The notes: generated by a model from the sequence alone, not told the origin. 64,000 nucleotides of DNA from Lycocorax pyrrhopterus obiensis (GCA_014706295.1 JACSVZ010000007.1:50854975-50918974), one strand, 5' to 3'; counted from the first letter of the stretch, positions 49,571 to 63,930 are shown. A program made the numbers and translations.

Positions 49571-52505
49571 ATTGAATTGATAGGGCTTTTTTGATCAGTT
49601 GTTTTCTTTTCTGTAGTCATTTATTTTGATCGTATTTCCATTGGATTAGTCACTAATTCTCCAAGTTTTCTGGATTCTTCTTTTGTGAATTCCATTCTTC
49701 TAGTAATACTTTCTGGTTTTTGCTTGCTTTTCAAATGACAGTCATTTCACAGTAACTCTCAAACTATTTTTCACTTTCAGAACTAGTCAAAAGTAAATTT
49801 GGAATAACTTTCTCCTTAGTTACAGCCTCCATCTAAACCCAACGGTTTTGGTGCTGCGTTCCCAGGAAATGTTGCACAGTTTATGTCCTGCAGCATTGTT
49901 AATCCAATAAATTATATCATTATTGCCATTTTTCCTGGGACTTCTTCCTTCTCCTCTTTACTAAATGTTCAAAAAATGTTTGATCTTCCTATTCAAGTTT
50001 TAGTGGTCAGAATTAGTGAAATTTGGCTTCTCTGCTCTGTTACTAAATTGATTCATCAGTTTTCTGCATTATCAATCTGTCACCCCTCACCAAACTGAAA
50101 TTATCTTCATAATTTCTCCCACTCCATGTCTAAATGATTGGTGTAGCTGCCCATGTTGTACACAAGAAGCCAATGGGAAGACAGCCAGACCACTTTGTTC
50201 CTTTTGAACCTGCCATCCTTCCCATATGAGGGAAAAATCTCACCTATTCCCTATAACTGCACTTGCCATTCACTGTTTTAAAAGTAAAGACAGGTGGGAA
50301 GAACCCTGGAGAAGAATCTTGAGAAGCATATGTGTTTGCTTCTGAAGGGCAGGTGCAGGCAGACATCCCCCTGGTATGAAATAATGTTCCAGAAATACTT
50401 ACTAAACAGACGGTGTGGCTTGAGAGCTGCAAGACACTGGGTCACTTTCTCACTGTTGAGGCACTGTCCTTCTATAGGATGGTATAGCTGACAGACTCCA
50501 CAATGAAGTCTTAAAAAGCATAATTAGAGATTAGAATGAGCACAGATGATGTAAATTGAGCCCTGGTTTTGTGTGATATTAAAGACACATTTTAAAATTG
50601 TTGTAGTATCATATTGAGGTGGTAAGATGAAAAGAATATTGAAAAGATTGTACCAACTAAAATTGCTGAATCTGGGCTTCAAACGATGAATTTCCCTGAA
50701 AGTAATCCAACCTTAGACACTTGGGAGCAAAAAAAAACAAGGAAAAGAAAACCACTCCAAATCCCCAAATGCAACCTCACCTCCAGAACTATCCAATCTG
50801 TTTCCTTTGAAGGGTTTGCAAGCAAACAAGCATTATTTTTGTGCTTGAACCACTGCAAGCAAAGAGAGTTTTAAACACACTCTGAACAAAAGTGAACTCA
50901 AAAAAAAATATTTTTATTGCCCATACAAAAGAAAAAAAAGGAAAAAAAGGCAAGCAAAGTAAAACCTGACTGAATACCTTTTACTTTACCATACATTGGT
51001 GCATCTTTTTAAAATCTTTAAATTGATGGTTACCGAAGTAGTCTGTAAGTGCAATATTTTGCTTTAGCTGTTTTAACACGTATGTGGAACATTTACTTAA
51101 CTATTAAGAAACTATTGTTTGTGGTTCTCTTATTAAAAATAAATGCAAGTTTTTCAGTAGTTTGGATATCAGTTGTCTTCACAGAACAAGTGCATCTTGC
51201 ACTCATCACCACTGTTGTTTAGTAGCAATGTTACTTTGAAGCAAACTGGAAAAAAGAATTCCCTAAACTTCTTCCTATTAAAGAATAATGTTAATTGGTT
51301 AGTGTATATAGAAGAAGGTTATATGGCCCATTGACTTTATATAGATTGAAATGCTAAGCAGGGCTAAGTAGAAGCATCAGTAGGGAATAGAGGGTAAGTG
51401 CTCATCAGTTTTATGTTCTCTTTCCTATTTACTGCTTACCCCTTACAGTGTTTTACAACTAGATACACAAAGTTTTCTTGGGTGCTTCATAAATAAAAAT
51501 GTATTTTTGTGTTTTTTTGGCTAGTCTGCCTGGTCAGTTGTGAGGGAAAAAACACCTACAAATAGGATGTTTATGGGCAAAAAAAAGGAAATGTATTTGC
51601 TAAGAGAAATGACCTGAGCGCATCCAGGCTAAGCAAGGGTAACACTGTTCAAGATGTTTTTTGAGCCTGAGAGAAAGCCATTTAAATGGAAAACGATTGT
51701 AGAGATTTGTAATGGAGGTGTTATCTGAAGATGTTTGCCAAATATGTCAGTTTCACCAGAGGAAAATGATGCCAAAATTTAGGGTACAATCAAGGGACAC
51801 CAACTATCTCTTGCTTTAATGTAGATGAAGAGGTCTGATTTACTGAAAAATACAAAACAAAAAATGGAAGGGTGGTGATGTTGTCACTGTGTCTAAAGGA
51901 GTTTAGTAGTTACTGCATTAATGACTAATTGATTGCTCACAGAATAGTGTATCAAAAAAAACCCCAAAACAACCAGCCAAACAAATCCCTTTTCTTTTGC
52001 AGTTGGGATGGTTTGGACCACACAAGTGATGGGTTACCAGGACTCAGCTGGTGGATGGCAATGTTTGGAACCATGATAACTCAGCCTGTATGCTTTCACA
52101 CAAGTTTTCACTAGATTTATTTCTTCTTTACTTGAGCATAAAATCAGAATTAAGCTTTCTTATCCATACTTGAAAGACACTAATGATAGTCTAGGGACTG
52201 ATTATAGTTCAGATTAAGATTTCCTACCACCTTCAGAAAGATAATGAAGCTTTCAGCTGAATATAAATATAACTCATCCAATGTGGAGTGTGGTTATCTG
52301 AATACAGGACTTTGTCTATTGGCTGTATCCTACTAAATAAATTTTGCAAGACATTCTCAGACTTCTAACTGTGAGATTTTATGCGATATGTGGAGTCTGA
52401 GGTTGGAATTTTTCCTTTTATTGTCCACTGCATAAAATAAAAAAGAAAATTATATTTAAAGAATAAATGCCTTTAGAAAATACTTTTATATGATGTTTAA
52501 AAATC
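49571..52505. other. Non-coding sequence without recognised features
   Basis: AT-rich; the first 120 bp may belong to the antisense LINE. A-rich stretches lie at 50905-50945. No genes or RNAs recognised. Confidence 0.5.
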
Positions 52506-52550
52506 AGGCCTAGTTCTGGTCTCAGTGAAAGTCAATGATGAAATTATAAA
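52506..52550. repeat. Possible 'aagtcaatgg' repeat, family B (short copy)
   Basis: 'ggcctagttctggtctcagtgaaagtcaatgatgaaa' resembles the family phrase 'ctgctctcagt.gaagtcaatgg'. Short and worn. Confidence 0.35.
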
Positions 52551-55500
52551 GGCAAATTAATATGGATTCTAAATTTTTTATCCTCTTAAAATACAAAGCC
52601 ATCCTCTGAAATCCCACTTACCTTGACATCAGAAAAAAAAAAAAAAATTAGTCTTCTAATGTTGGTTTGTGAGATTTGGGGAGGATGCAGCAGTCCTAGC
52701 TACCCTAGGCTCACAGCCAGATTTTCTCATTCTGCAGTCAGTCCCCCAAGAAGAAAGGTTTCGTTCAAGCTAATCCGAGGAAGCTTTCTCACAAAGAGCT
52801 GGCATTGGAAGTTGTGAAGGACCTGACACATAATAGCCATTTGCTGTCTCTAAAATGAAAGATACAACTGAGTTCAACCAATACTTGGCTTTTCCCTGCA
52901 ATCACTAGAGAGCGATTGTGGGGTATACACACAGCTGGTACTAATGGCAGATTCCTCTCTCAGTGCTCTGCTCGGAATCCAGCATAGATGAATCCCCTGG
53001 AATTATGTGATTTGCTGGTACAGCATTTTCTTTGCATCTAAGGAAACACTTCCTAAGTGTGCAAGGACAGATTGAGGGGTGCTGTAATTTAAAAGAAGTC
53101 ATGATCAAAAAGGAAGCACTGGCACATGGAAGAAACTTTCCTAAAATTAGTCATCTCTGCTTGTATTTTTTTTCTCCTTCTATCTCTGTCCCTGCAGTAA
53201 GACTTCCATCCTTCTTGGAATTCCCCAGAGCTAAGTTCAGAAATCAGTCACTGCCTCCTCTAACATTTCCTGGATATTTTTCTTCTATTCCTAACTTGAG
53301 GCTGGTGTTGTAGTTTTGGGCTATAACTCCCACTAGAGTATTAAGGTGTACAAAGATAAAGAATCAAGACAAGAGGTAATTGATGTTCTTAATAAACTCC
53401 TAGTCTCCTTACTATTAGTGAGAAATTATTTTTTTAATTATTTTACTGTATGTCAAGTATATAACATGTCGTACCTTGGTGTATAATTGTTGTTTAATTG
53501 GTGTTTTATTCCTTGCATTGAAAATTATGTCAGGAATAAAATGCCAATATTTCTCTAGTAATTGACAGCTCATTTCTGTCATATATTAAGGAGGATTAAA
53601 ACATAAATTTAATTATGATAGTGTGACATTTTAGATATTTGACCCAAGCTTCAAATGATAGAACAACTTGTGGGCGGAGGAACTCTATTCCTCTTATAGA
53701 AATGATGTTAATTAGTTGCAATATTTATATGAGAAGAGGAATAAAAGAGAGAAGGGGAACTTGCCCTGTCAAAATGTTTGCAATTTAATATCAGTGTTTG
53801 GCAATTATTAAAAAGGCACAGACACGGAAAAGTTTGTACCAGTGGAAATATGATAAGTGTAGCAGTTGGTACCTGGAAATTGTTGGCTTTTGTCCACCAA
53901 TCCTGTATTTGTTGAATCCTCTGTTCTTTCAGGTGACAAAGTTCACAACTTTTAACCCCTGCTGCCTTCTCAGATGGAGGAGGTTATGACAGGTAAAACA
54001 AAACACATCCTCACAAGGGATTTCATTATCTACTTCCGTGCAAAGTGCTCATGGACGAGCAGTGTACCACCATTTGAGTAGCTGAACCTTGCTGTCCAGG
54101 AAGCTAAACATCTATAAATCATAATTTGTATCAATTTATCTCTGAAAATGTTTGACTAGGAATTTTTGCATTTAAAATGTTTGAAGGTAACTGGTGCAGC
54201 TTTCCTGATTAGTTTCAAAGTTTGCCTAGTGTGAAGGTAGATAAAGATGAAACATGGGTAACAAGATATCATAGTAGAGTTCTCATAGAAGATAGAATAG
54301 ATCTGTGTTGGACACTTCTGGTTGTCTGAGAATTACAGCCAAAATACAGCTGCTGCTCTCCAAGCAAAGTCCAGATGCGATGGAAAACTGGAGCTGATGC
54401 ACTGATTTCCATTTTCTGTATTTGGAAAACCTGGTGAAATGGCAAAAGTTTGGAGATTCTGCTCTGTGTTAAAACTGCTCTGTGTTCCCTTTTGTCACTT
54501 AAACTACTTGAATTCCAAATGTTTTGCAAGTGCCCATTAGTGATGTTCTAGTGCCCTCTGTACTATCCATGTTTTACCTGCCTCTATATGTGAACTCTTC
54601 CTCACTGCCTCGATCTTATATTCTCCTGCTTCCTTTGCTGTATCTTCTACCAGAGTGCCATAACCACCTCTGTCCCATTCCCCAGATGGTCTCTCCATGT
54701 TTCAATCTCACTAGTTTCATCCTTGCACATATCAACCTGTCTTAAAGATTTTGTCCTACATACACTGAAGCCAAATGACATATGTGTCAATTGCCTGTTG
54801 TTCCATCTCTTCAGCTTCTGCAGTGGTCTGCTGTTGGATGAGGAGCAGTGGAAAAGAGGAACACAGCTGACAGTATTGGAAATCATTCTTTCACAGGTAC
54901 CACTTTAAACCAGCAGTCGAAAACTAATGGTGAAGGTAAGATGAATTCTCTGTCACATGCCTGATCCCCACGTATGTAGTGAGGCAAACTGTCCTTGCTC
55001 ATGCAAGCAGCCATACAGATTTGAACAGAAAGCACAGCTGTGTGGAACTTCATTTTCCCTTAGCATCTGATATTTCAACAGCCTGATCCAGAGGTCACTG
55101 GAAACATTAGGAATCTTTCTGTTGGCATAAGTTTTTTCTGGTTTAGATGAACACGAATAAACAAAATATAAAGGGCATTCAAAATTCTTATTTGGTAATT
55201 CTTGTTGATAAAACCAATCTGATTGCTTATCTGTACCTGAGTTGTAAACAAATGCAAATAATAGGTGCATCTTTTTTTGAGTCAACCTCAAATGCTCCAG
55301 TAACTTACAAACTGAATCCTTATTTGCAGGACAGCACTGAATTACGTCTGTTTCAAGAATATATTCCACAGAGTTTAGTCTCACTGCAAGCAGTTTTTCT
55401 GTTACCTAAAGCCAAGGCTGTAAAGGTTTTGAGGTCCAAACAAGAAATTGTATGATTGCATGTGTTCCCCAAAGGCAGGTGGCCAGACTAGCTCATTGCA

Positions 55501-56254
55501 GAGATGCTGCAAGTCTCATACTCTTTAAGAATCACTCTGCTGTATTGTAAATGACACCTTTGTAAAAGACTTATAATTTTTCCCCGCATAGAACTTACAT
55601 TCTGAAGAAAGCTTGTCAAAACATAATTGTAATTATGTAGCACAATATTTTGTAGATTTAAAGATGTTTTAAAACTTATTATATTTCTGAAGCTTCCAGA
55701 TTGGAAACTACAGAAATGTGTAGCTACGTTGCTTTTGTCTTTTTAGTTCTCAAAACAATCGTTTAACCTGTTTTGTTTCACACCTCTGATTCTCCTCGTA
55801 CTTCTCGATGAACTCTCATCTTCTAGTAAAGTCTTGCAGTATAGATACAACCTTGTGAACTCCACTAATAATGCACAGACTAAATCATCCCAGAGTTTAA
55901 AGACTGCTAGTTACATATCTTGCCTTTTCTGTATGTACACTGAAAAACAAGTGTCTTGATAATAGGAGGCAGAAATAACTAAAAAGAAGAGAGACGTATC
56001 TCTAGTCTAAACAAAACAGTGTATTTTTAATTGAAATAACATTCAGTAGAACTGAACATCAAAACATTTAACTTTTTCAAAGTTTTCAGCATTAAAGAAT
56101 TAAGATGAAACACAATTAGGAAACAGAAAACTGCAACATTGTAGAGGATGGTCACTTTTTGTATGTCATGTGGCTTTAAAAACAAGTCAGATAAATGATG
56201 ATGCCATTAAAACTGAACTAATTAAAGAAAGCTTCTTTTAAGAACTCATTAACT
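52551..56254. other. Non-coding sequence with one exon-like site pair
   Basis: AT-rich. At 54815-54896 a pyrimidine-rich acceptor and an ACAG|GTACC donor on the plus strand enclose an open 82 bp. On the minus strand a 143-codon ORF covers 54953-55384; one ORF of this length is about what chance gives in 64 kb at this base composition. Neither has a recognisable product. Nothing else noted. Confidence 0.45.
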
Positions 56255-56305
56255 GCAACCTCATTTGCATAATGATGCATATTAATTAAGTTTTAATGAA
56301 TCTGA
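56255..56305. promoter_or_regulatory. POU/homeodomain-like site cluster, candidate enhancer
   Basis: Within 50 bp lie an exact octamer ATTTGCAT (56263-56270), ATGCATATTAAT (56275-56286), TTAATTAAG (56282-56290) and TTTAATGAA. These are textbook POU-factor and homeodomain half-site words. The surrounding 56.0-56.9 kb is repeat-free and has the even, low-GC texture of conserved non-coding elements. AT-rich DNA produces such words by chance, so only their density and the complete octamer support the call. Confidence 0.3.
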
Positions 56306-59300
56306 ATTTGCACCAAGCCTATTCATGTTGGCTTTGAAACAAATTGAACAAATTAGTTAAAAGCTTTTTGGAATCTACTTTTCACACCAAACAGGATATG
56401 AATGCAATCATCTCCACAAAAAAGAAATATTTTTCTTTTAATTTAATTCAAAGGTATGCAGACCCATCTATTAATTATTTTTAAATGCAATAATTTCCAC
56501 CTTTTCTTTGCAAAATCAACAGTATTACTAATTCTTGAGCGGCATGTATTTTAAATGTATGTTGTAAGATAAAATCATTACAGCCAATTTATTGAAAATA
56601 AGGTGGAAACATTTGACTTCAGGGTGCATTTAGTTTACTTAATACATGGATTTCAATTTTGTTGGTAACCTTTAGGCATTTTGGCTGTCTGCAGAACAAC
56701 CACTAAAACTGTATTTTTTATGTTGCTATCAATTTTTCAAGATATATGTAAAATGCTAAATTGCTCTTATAATACCCATTTCCTAATGTAAGATTTCACA
56801 GCATCATAAGTCTTATAAGTATTATAGGAAAAAAATTATATGCTTTTTAAAGCTGCATGTTCTTGCTTTGGTGTTGTTGGATCTTAATTTTTTTTTCCAT
56901 ACACACAGGCATACACACAAGCAGCAGAATCCAATTTTAACAAGTTTGCTTTCAGCTCATAATAAAAACCAGAATCACAGCAGAAACACTATTGATTTCC
57001 TTATACTCCATTGTGTCTTCATCAAGAATGAAGAGATTTATGTAATTACTGCTCCATCTTTTGTTGTTAGAAAGCACTTTTTTGTAAGTCAGCAGATACA
57101 AAGGCTGGAATGCTTTTATTGTTGAGATTAAAAGATCATTTTTTTCTCTTTCTGTTAAACTGTTTTTCTGTGATAGGTTCTTCAGGGAGGCTGACAGTTA
57201 GGAAGATACTATACATTGAAACCCCACAGTTTTAATATAATTTTTCCAGCATTTTATCTTGTCACCTTCTTTTCTTATCAAAAAAAGCAACCAAAATACA
57301 CTGAACAACCCCCAAACAAACTCCTCTCTTTAATTCTCTTTTGTTTCGTTGTCCATGGTGGTATCCTCTGCCACTAAGCTGATACCAGTGCAGTTTTCCT
57401 GCAGTAAAGTACTTTGAATCCTTTTATATTTGTACAAATTACAAGATGTTGTATTATCGTCTCCTAATGATTTTACATTTTAGTTTTCATTCCCCTTTCA
57501 TCAACCATTTATCTCTCCTATTTGTTAATAAACTTAAACTTGAATATTTAGTATCTGAGAGATTTGAGGACTGTGTTCTAGAATTGTGTTTTCAGCAGTG
57601 CAAATCTCTCCTGAGTGTCCATTGCCCTAGTGGGAACTATCTGTACTCCAAAAGGCAATGAACCTACTGCCAAGATTTTAAGGAGTTGCAATACTGGATT
57701 ATGGAGGCAAAGAAATGCCTGGTTATATTGTGGTTATTTGCTTCACAATTAATGAGGTAGTTGTATGGAAAACTTTGGAGTAGAAAAAAAAAGATTTAGA
57801 TCACTATTGTGGAATTGGGAGAGACTCACTTTGATTTTCTTCACATTTATTATCAGAATTTCTACAATATAACCCTCAAATTTGAGAAACACATTGTCTT
57901 AAATTGTGTGTCATTGTCCAGGGTAAAAGTGTCATCAAAGATAAGAGAAATGTAGACTTCTCTGTGATTTTGAGGGCAATGATTATAGTCTACAGTCACT
58001 TTGAAATAAGACATTTCCCCATCTTTAGCATTTTTTTAAAATTCTTATACTTTTATAGTGTACTGTAACTTGAAAACAAAATGAAGCTATTAAATATTTT
58101 AAGTACCATCTGATTTCCAAATAGGAATAAATTTTTATGAGATCACAACCTGGAATAAAGAAAAAGAATTACTCTAAGTTATAGAGCCATAATTCTTTTG
58201 AATTTTAGGATCCTGGATTAACCAGTGAACATTAACACCATTATAATAACCTATAATTAAAAAAATAATAGAGGCAGTTGGGACCTTCCATTATGGTCTC
58301 TATTTAAGCAGACAGATATCATTACAGATAATAGTTTTATATTTGCCAGAAATGCAGTCACCCTAACCTATAGGCTGCTACTGTAACCCGTCATGTAACC
58401 CACTGCTTTGTATATTGCACTTGAATATTCATGTTTCTGGCCTTAAAGATTTTAAGCTTCTTGGAGATATAAAGCACAATTTGCAAGGGATGTTTGCTTT
58501 GTTCAAGATTACTTTTAATCTTATTTATCTGATTGCAGGAGGCTTTTCCTTGGGGAAGTGTTTTGTGGATTTTTATTTTTTTTTTAATACAAATTTTGTG
58601 TGCAGAGCTGGTTTCTTTTGGGGGAATTTTGACAGAAAGTGTCTTCCTTGGGGGAGGTCAAGAGTCATTGGTATTAAACTAGACAAGCTGGTAGTGCAGT
58701 GTTAATGGAAATGGAAAGCAGATGTTTGGTAATTAGGGGAGATGTGAATGACAAGGCTTGAGAGGTACGGTACATGCGCTGGCTGGCACAAAGCAGCTGT
58801 TGTTACCGATTTCACTGTCAGAAATGTACACAAGTCAGACCATCCCCTGTGAGTTTGCCATAGCAGTGACAATTAGAAAAAATTGTATTTGATTAAAATA
58901 AGTAATATATCATACAGAGTAATTTTCGTAACATTTAGAAATGGCCTGGGTTAAAGTCCAGGAAAATGAACTTAGATGCAAATGAAGCTCAATGAATTGA
59001 CAGTCCTTAAAAGTGGTGGAAGTCAGGATGAGTATTGACAATTGATTCTAAAGCTCTCTAACCTGACACAGAGAAAAGGAAATAATTTGGTCTTCTGAAG
59101 GGTAAAAAGCAGGGTATTTGAAAATTGAAAATTAAGAAATAAATTCATTTTTCTAACAATTCTGTATTTAGCAGAGAATATTCTTATTATATTTAAGTGG
59201 TGCTAATGCATTTATTTAACAGAATTTTCATTAGTTTTTTATTCATTTTGTATTAACAGAACTTTTGTCCTTCTTTTTGTTGTGAATTTTTAATATAAAT

Positions 59301-59405
59301 TCTATGGAACAATTTTTTTACTATTTTTTTTTTTTTACTATCAGAAAGCAATTCATTTGAGATGGACCAGCATAAACTGTGATAATAATATAATTATTGT
59401 AGCTG
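56306..59405. other. Non-coding sequence without recognised features
   Basis: AT-rich with short CA-rich stretches near 56900-56920; no exon, RNA gene or clear repeat. Confidence 0.5.
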
Positions 59406-59453
59406 ATCCTAGATAGCTCTTCCCCATTAATTTAAATGAGAATTTTACCTCTA
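59406..59453. repeat. 'aagtcaatgg' repeat, family B (copy)
   Basis: 'gatcctagatagctcttccccatt' followed by 'aatttaaatgagaattttacct' parallels the family order 'gatcctg.ctcccattgacttcaatgggagttttgcc'. Confidence 0.45.
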
Positions 59454-60632
59454 GTTTGCATTAGTCATCTTCAAAGACTTCTGTGGTAGGTGCTGTGCAA
59501 ATACGAAAAGATCCTGGTCTCTTCCTATTTTTACTGGATTCAGCATGTTTATACCTGGATGGAAGGGTTGTCACATACATCATCAAAAAAGACTGGGGTC
59601 ATCTCGAGTTTACTACAGTTTTCATCCTTCCACTGTTTGAGTCTGTGATGTTGCAAGCTGCATTACAGGAATAAAAAGGTTCCAGCCTTTCAGACATAAA
59701 GCTATGCCCCATTCAGTCCATCAGTGTTGACTGCCTGAAATAAAGAAAAAACCCTCCTTTTACATTAGTGTTAAGAGGGAAATTTGAATCTCCTTTCCTC
59801 TTGGCAGTGTTTTCCCCTTATGCTAAACCAAGCTATTATTTTCAAAGCAAAATTCTGGTGATATTCATTTCCAGCGTCCACATATGCCTATAACATTGGT
59901 TTCTAAAACACTTTGGGGAACACTGGATGTGAAAGATATAGCAATAAAATGTACATCTTTTTATGAATAAAGTCTATTTCAAGAATTCATTTAATAATTG
60001 TAGAAATATAATGGGGCAAAAATAATAGAGATGATTCCTTGATGCGTTGTTTTTAACTTGGTACTTGCATAAGGGATATCTGAATTAGATCTCTTTGTAT
60101 ACTTGCAATTGAAGTTAATTATGTTTAAGTATGTCTTAATTCATCTGTCCATTTGTGAATGAAACTTTCTTCCCATCCATAGTAAAGGCTATTAAAAGTA
60201 TTAGCTTTCATAAATGGGATTTAAAGATTTTAGAGCATTTGTATTTGCTTTAGAAAATAATTTCCTCTCCCTGACACATACACACATGCACCGACATGCA
60301 CACATACTTCGCATGTAGTAATGTTACCATTTTATTTAAGAGATCTCCTGCGAAATAAAAACAACAAAAAATTCAATATAAATCAACAATCTCTTATTTG
60401 AGGAAAGAATCATTTGTGAAGTTTGTTATAGCATAAATTTTAAGTGACATTAAAATACATTCCCTGAGTTGAAAATAATCACTTTTCTTTGGACATGTCA
60501 AAGAACATAATGTATTTGCAATCACAGACATTCAAATTCTGATAGAACTTGCAACCTCTACTTTTAAATTACTTAATTTCTTATTTTAGTTTTTCACCTT
60601 GTTCTGCTGTATAATTTTATATTATCATGTAG

Positions 60633-60710
60633 GGGAAAATTCTGCCTTTAGATGTGCCCCTGTAGCTTCCATTAACTTGAATGGTATTCTGTATCTCAAA
60701 TCAAAGTCAA
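60633..60710. repeat. 'aagtcaatgg' repeat, family B (copy)
   Basis: 'gggaaaattctgcctttagatg' then 'agcttccattaacttgaatggtattctg' parallels the family order 'gcagaattctgctctcag' and 'ctccattgacttcaatggagt'. The half-palindrome at the centre is preserved. Confidence 0.5.
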
Positions 60711-60977
60711 ATTTTGGTTGATACTATGTAACATTTTTCCTCTTAAGTGTTCACCAAAATGCAGTGTTAATTTAAAAATAAAAGTGGTTTCATTACACCT
60801 GAGTGAAGTATGCATAATTTCAGGCTGGCAGGTCAAAAGAAAAGATCAAATGCTTGGTGAGTGGTGTAGAACCTTTTTTTGTTCAGTTAATGATAATTTT
60901 GCCTGAAAAATACTTCACTCTTGGACGTTATAGGACTGCCCTTGATACGGGTATGCTTTGCTAAGCCAACTGAACAA

Positions 60978-61130
60978 TGGAATCAGAGATTACAACTAGA
61001 AGGGATATTAGATCATCTAATCTTTAGTGTGCCCTATAATCCCTTTTTAAATATATCTACAGATGGTGTTTTAACACCTCTTCTTAGTGGTGGTTTAGCT
61101 GTTGGATTGTTCTTACTGCTGACTGAGCTT
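60978..61130 (-). mobile_element. Old CR1 3'-end fragment, antisense
   Basis: 'ggaatcagagattacaactagaagggatattagatcatctaat' follows the antisense CR1 3' end ('gaatcatagaa..ttggaagggaccttaaagatcatctagt'). It is followed by a decayed 'ccctataatcc' and a 'gttttaacacctctt' region where CR1 has its conserved UTR. It is much older than the copy at 37.5 kb. Confidence 0.55.
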
Positions 61131-63930
61131 ATTTCCTTTTAATTTTGAGCTGTTTACTTAAAGAATTATTGGTCAATTTGAAATTAATTTTAAATAAGAA
61201 TGAAATCAAAGCTAGAATATGGCAAATTGGATCCAAATCCTCCCTCCCTAGTATGAGAGCAGAAATTCTGAGATCAGATCTTCATGAAGTGTAAATTGCA
61301 GAGTAGTGGCACTGCACGTGAAGAAGCTGTTGTGTGATGACAGAAGTGGAGAAACTGGTTCCATGAAAGCAGCAGAGCTGCTGATAGCTGGGTTTGCAAA
61401 GACATTACTGTCTTAGCAGTGTCTGCTGTGGGAGAGAAGACAGAGATTAGATAAGAGCGTTTGGGAAGCGGGGTTCACGATTAAGCTTGTCCTGCCTAGA
61501 GAGCTATGGATGCTGCTTACAGGCTTTACTTCAGACTGTAGCTTTTAGTATGACCTGGCCTCATGGCCAGCTTGGGTTAGGAAAAAGGCAACTCAGTCCT
61601 TTAATTCCCTAGGAAATTTCTCTGTGATCAAGAATAATTCGTTTTGTGAAGATGCACGTGACATTTTCATTTGGCATCAGTGTATAATGTAGTTTTTGGT
61701 TTTTTAGACCATTATGGTACTGTAAAAATGGGCCATGACAAAGGAATGAAAGCTGGTATTTCATCACTGCCAGTGGTAATTCTTAGTAATCTCTCAAATT
61801 AAAGAAGTGTTCAGACTGAGTAGTTAGCTAGTGTATATGACATTGCTTCTACATCTGTTTAACACAAAAACAATTGGAACTCACTCAGAAATACAGTCAA
61901 CATAATTTCCAGAGGAGGGGTAAAACCAGGGGAATTGAAACTTTCTGTTTTTAGATCAGTATTGCTGTTCTGTAACTAAATGTTCAGCTGGTGCAATATG
62001 AGTGTCGAAGTCACTGACTGAAGATCCACTCCTTTACTTCTTAACGTTATAGGGGCCAGGACAGGCTTTTTCCTGCGAACATAGGACACATGGGTTAGGA
62101 TCTTAGTGCTGTGGTTTGGAAAGAAGCAAGTGATGAAAAGGATTCACAGTGAGACAGGTGCCAGGACTCCATCCATCACACATTAAACAGGTCAATAAAA
62201 AATACTGAAATTAATCATGGGATGTTTTGTTTGAAGGATTTGGGTGGGAAGTGGTAAGAGGAGGGAGCTAAGTAGAGCATATGGAGTGAGATGTGCCTTA
62301 CTGTTGAGAACTGGACTCTGACCCTGCTTGTAGTTGATGAGTTGGAAAAAGGCCAAAATGAATATACTGAATTTTGAAAACAATCACTCTGGTCAACTAT
62401 AATAAGTGAGAGATTATTTTCAGTATATTATCTGCATAGCAGTGTTCTTTTTAATTGTTGCTCTGAATTCATTCTAGCTACTTTTAAGGGTGTGTCGGTT
62501 CAGCTCGTATTGGAACCAAGTATATGTACATTTCTTGTATTTTGGATTAACGTTTTTCTACCCAGTGGGAACCAGACAAAAAAAATCCTAATGTATTTAA
62601 AATGTGATATGTAGAAAGGAAAACATAAAGAAATGATTCTCAGTTGGCTCCTACTGCCATATAAATATGGTATAGTTACTTGATTTCTATAAGAATTAAA
62701 CTCAAATGTTTTAAAATGCATGCAGATTCTTGCAGAATATATATGAAAAAGTCACTATAACTGTAGAAGCACTTCTGCTCCCTTGATAAATGGGACTTCT
62801 AGACCACACTTTATTGAGTCTCAGATTTTTAATAATTTGAATCCTGCAAGATTTAATTCTGCATAATTCTGGCTGAAATCAGCTTTTGATTGAGTTGTAA
62901 TGGCTGTGTTATTGTAAATATCTCTTCATGCTAATGTTGTGCTGGAATTCAATAATATTTAGATGAAATTTCTAGCCTCAAGCAGTGTGGAAGCTGGATT
63001 TAGAAAGCCTGAAAGTTTGTGTCAAAAAGTCATTTATTTTTGGGAACCCATAGCATGCACTGTAATAAATGGTCATCCCAAGGTCCAATTTAAATACATA
63101 CAGTAGAAGAGAGAACAGTTGATACAGTGTATTTTTTACACCCTTGAGCTGCTGGACTGAATAGTATTGATTGAGCAGGGTTTTGTAACCTTAAATGATT
63201 TTGTACTGTAATCATCTGCAGTGAGGGTAGAGTTGGTGACACCAGATGAGCAGGAATAAATCATGCTATCAGAACAGGCAGCCCATAGCCTGCTGCGCTG
63301 TACTCTGATGTTATAGCAAAGATAACCTACCTCCCAAAAACCCTTATTCTAGATGTGGCTTTTCAGTCACATCTTTTTGCGTCTCAGGCTGGAAAATACT
63401 CCATACATGCAGGGTAAATTTTTTTAATCCTCATATAGCTTGTATTATTATGTTTTCTTTCTGTGTAATGGTGGAAAACCTTAGCACTTGCAAGGGAGAG
63501 GTAGAAATCAGATTAAAAGAACAAATTCAAAAAATCCAACCAAAATCACTGAAAATTTTAAGAAGTATTTATAAGGGGGACAAGAAAGAAGTCTGAAAAA
63601 AAAAAGGGAATAGAGATATAACATGAAATTCCAGAAAATCAGGACATTTTACTCTATGTACACATATGTTCATTCTCCCACATATCTGCTTTTGAGTTTT
63701 GTGTCCCGTTATGAACTATGGGGCTCCAGAGGGGCCTGGTTCCCTGGCTGATAGACAATGGTCCCTCTTTCTGTAAACCGAGCCTTAGGAATAGAAATTT
63801 CCTACCACAGTCCTAAGTTTTGAGAACAATAAATATGATACATGCTGTGTATATATGAACACCAAGAAATATCACCATTAGTGTACATACAAAGAATAGT
63901 AACAATCAGATACAGCAAAATATGCTTACC
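61131..63930. other. Non-coding sequence without recognised features
   Basis: AT-rich; small GC-richer stretch at 61300-61560. No exon, RNA gene or clear repeat recognised. Confidence 0.5.

Noticed and set aside
54824..54896. Residues GTQLTVLE resembling the end of a T-cell receptor J segment
   Set aside because: The preceding FGxG motif and the recombination signal (heptamer/nonamer) are absent.
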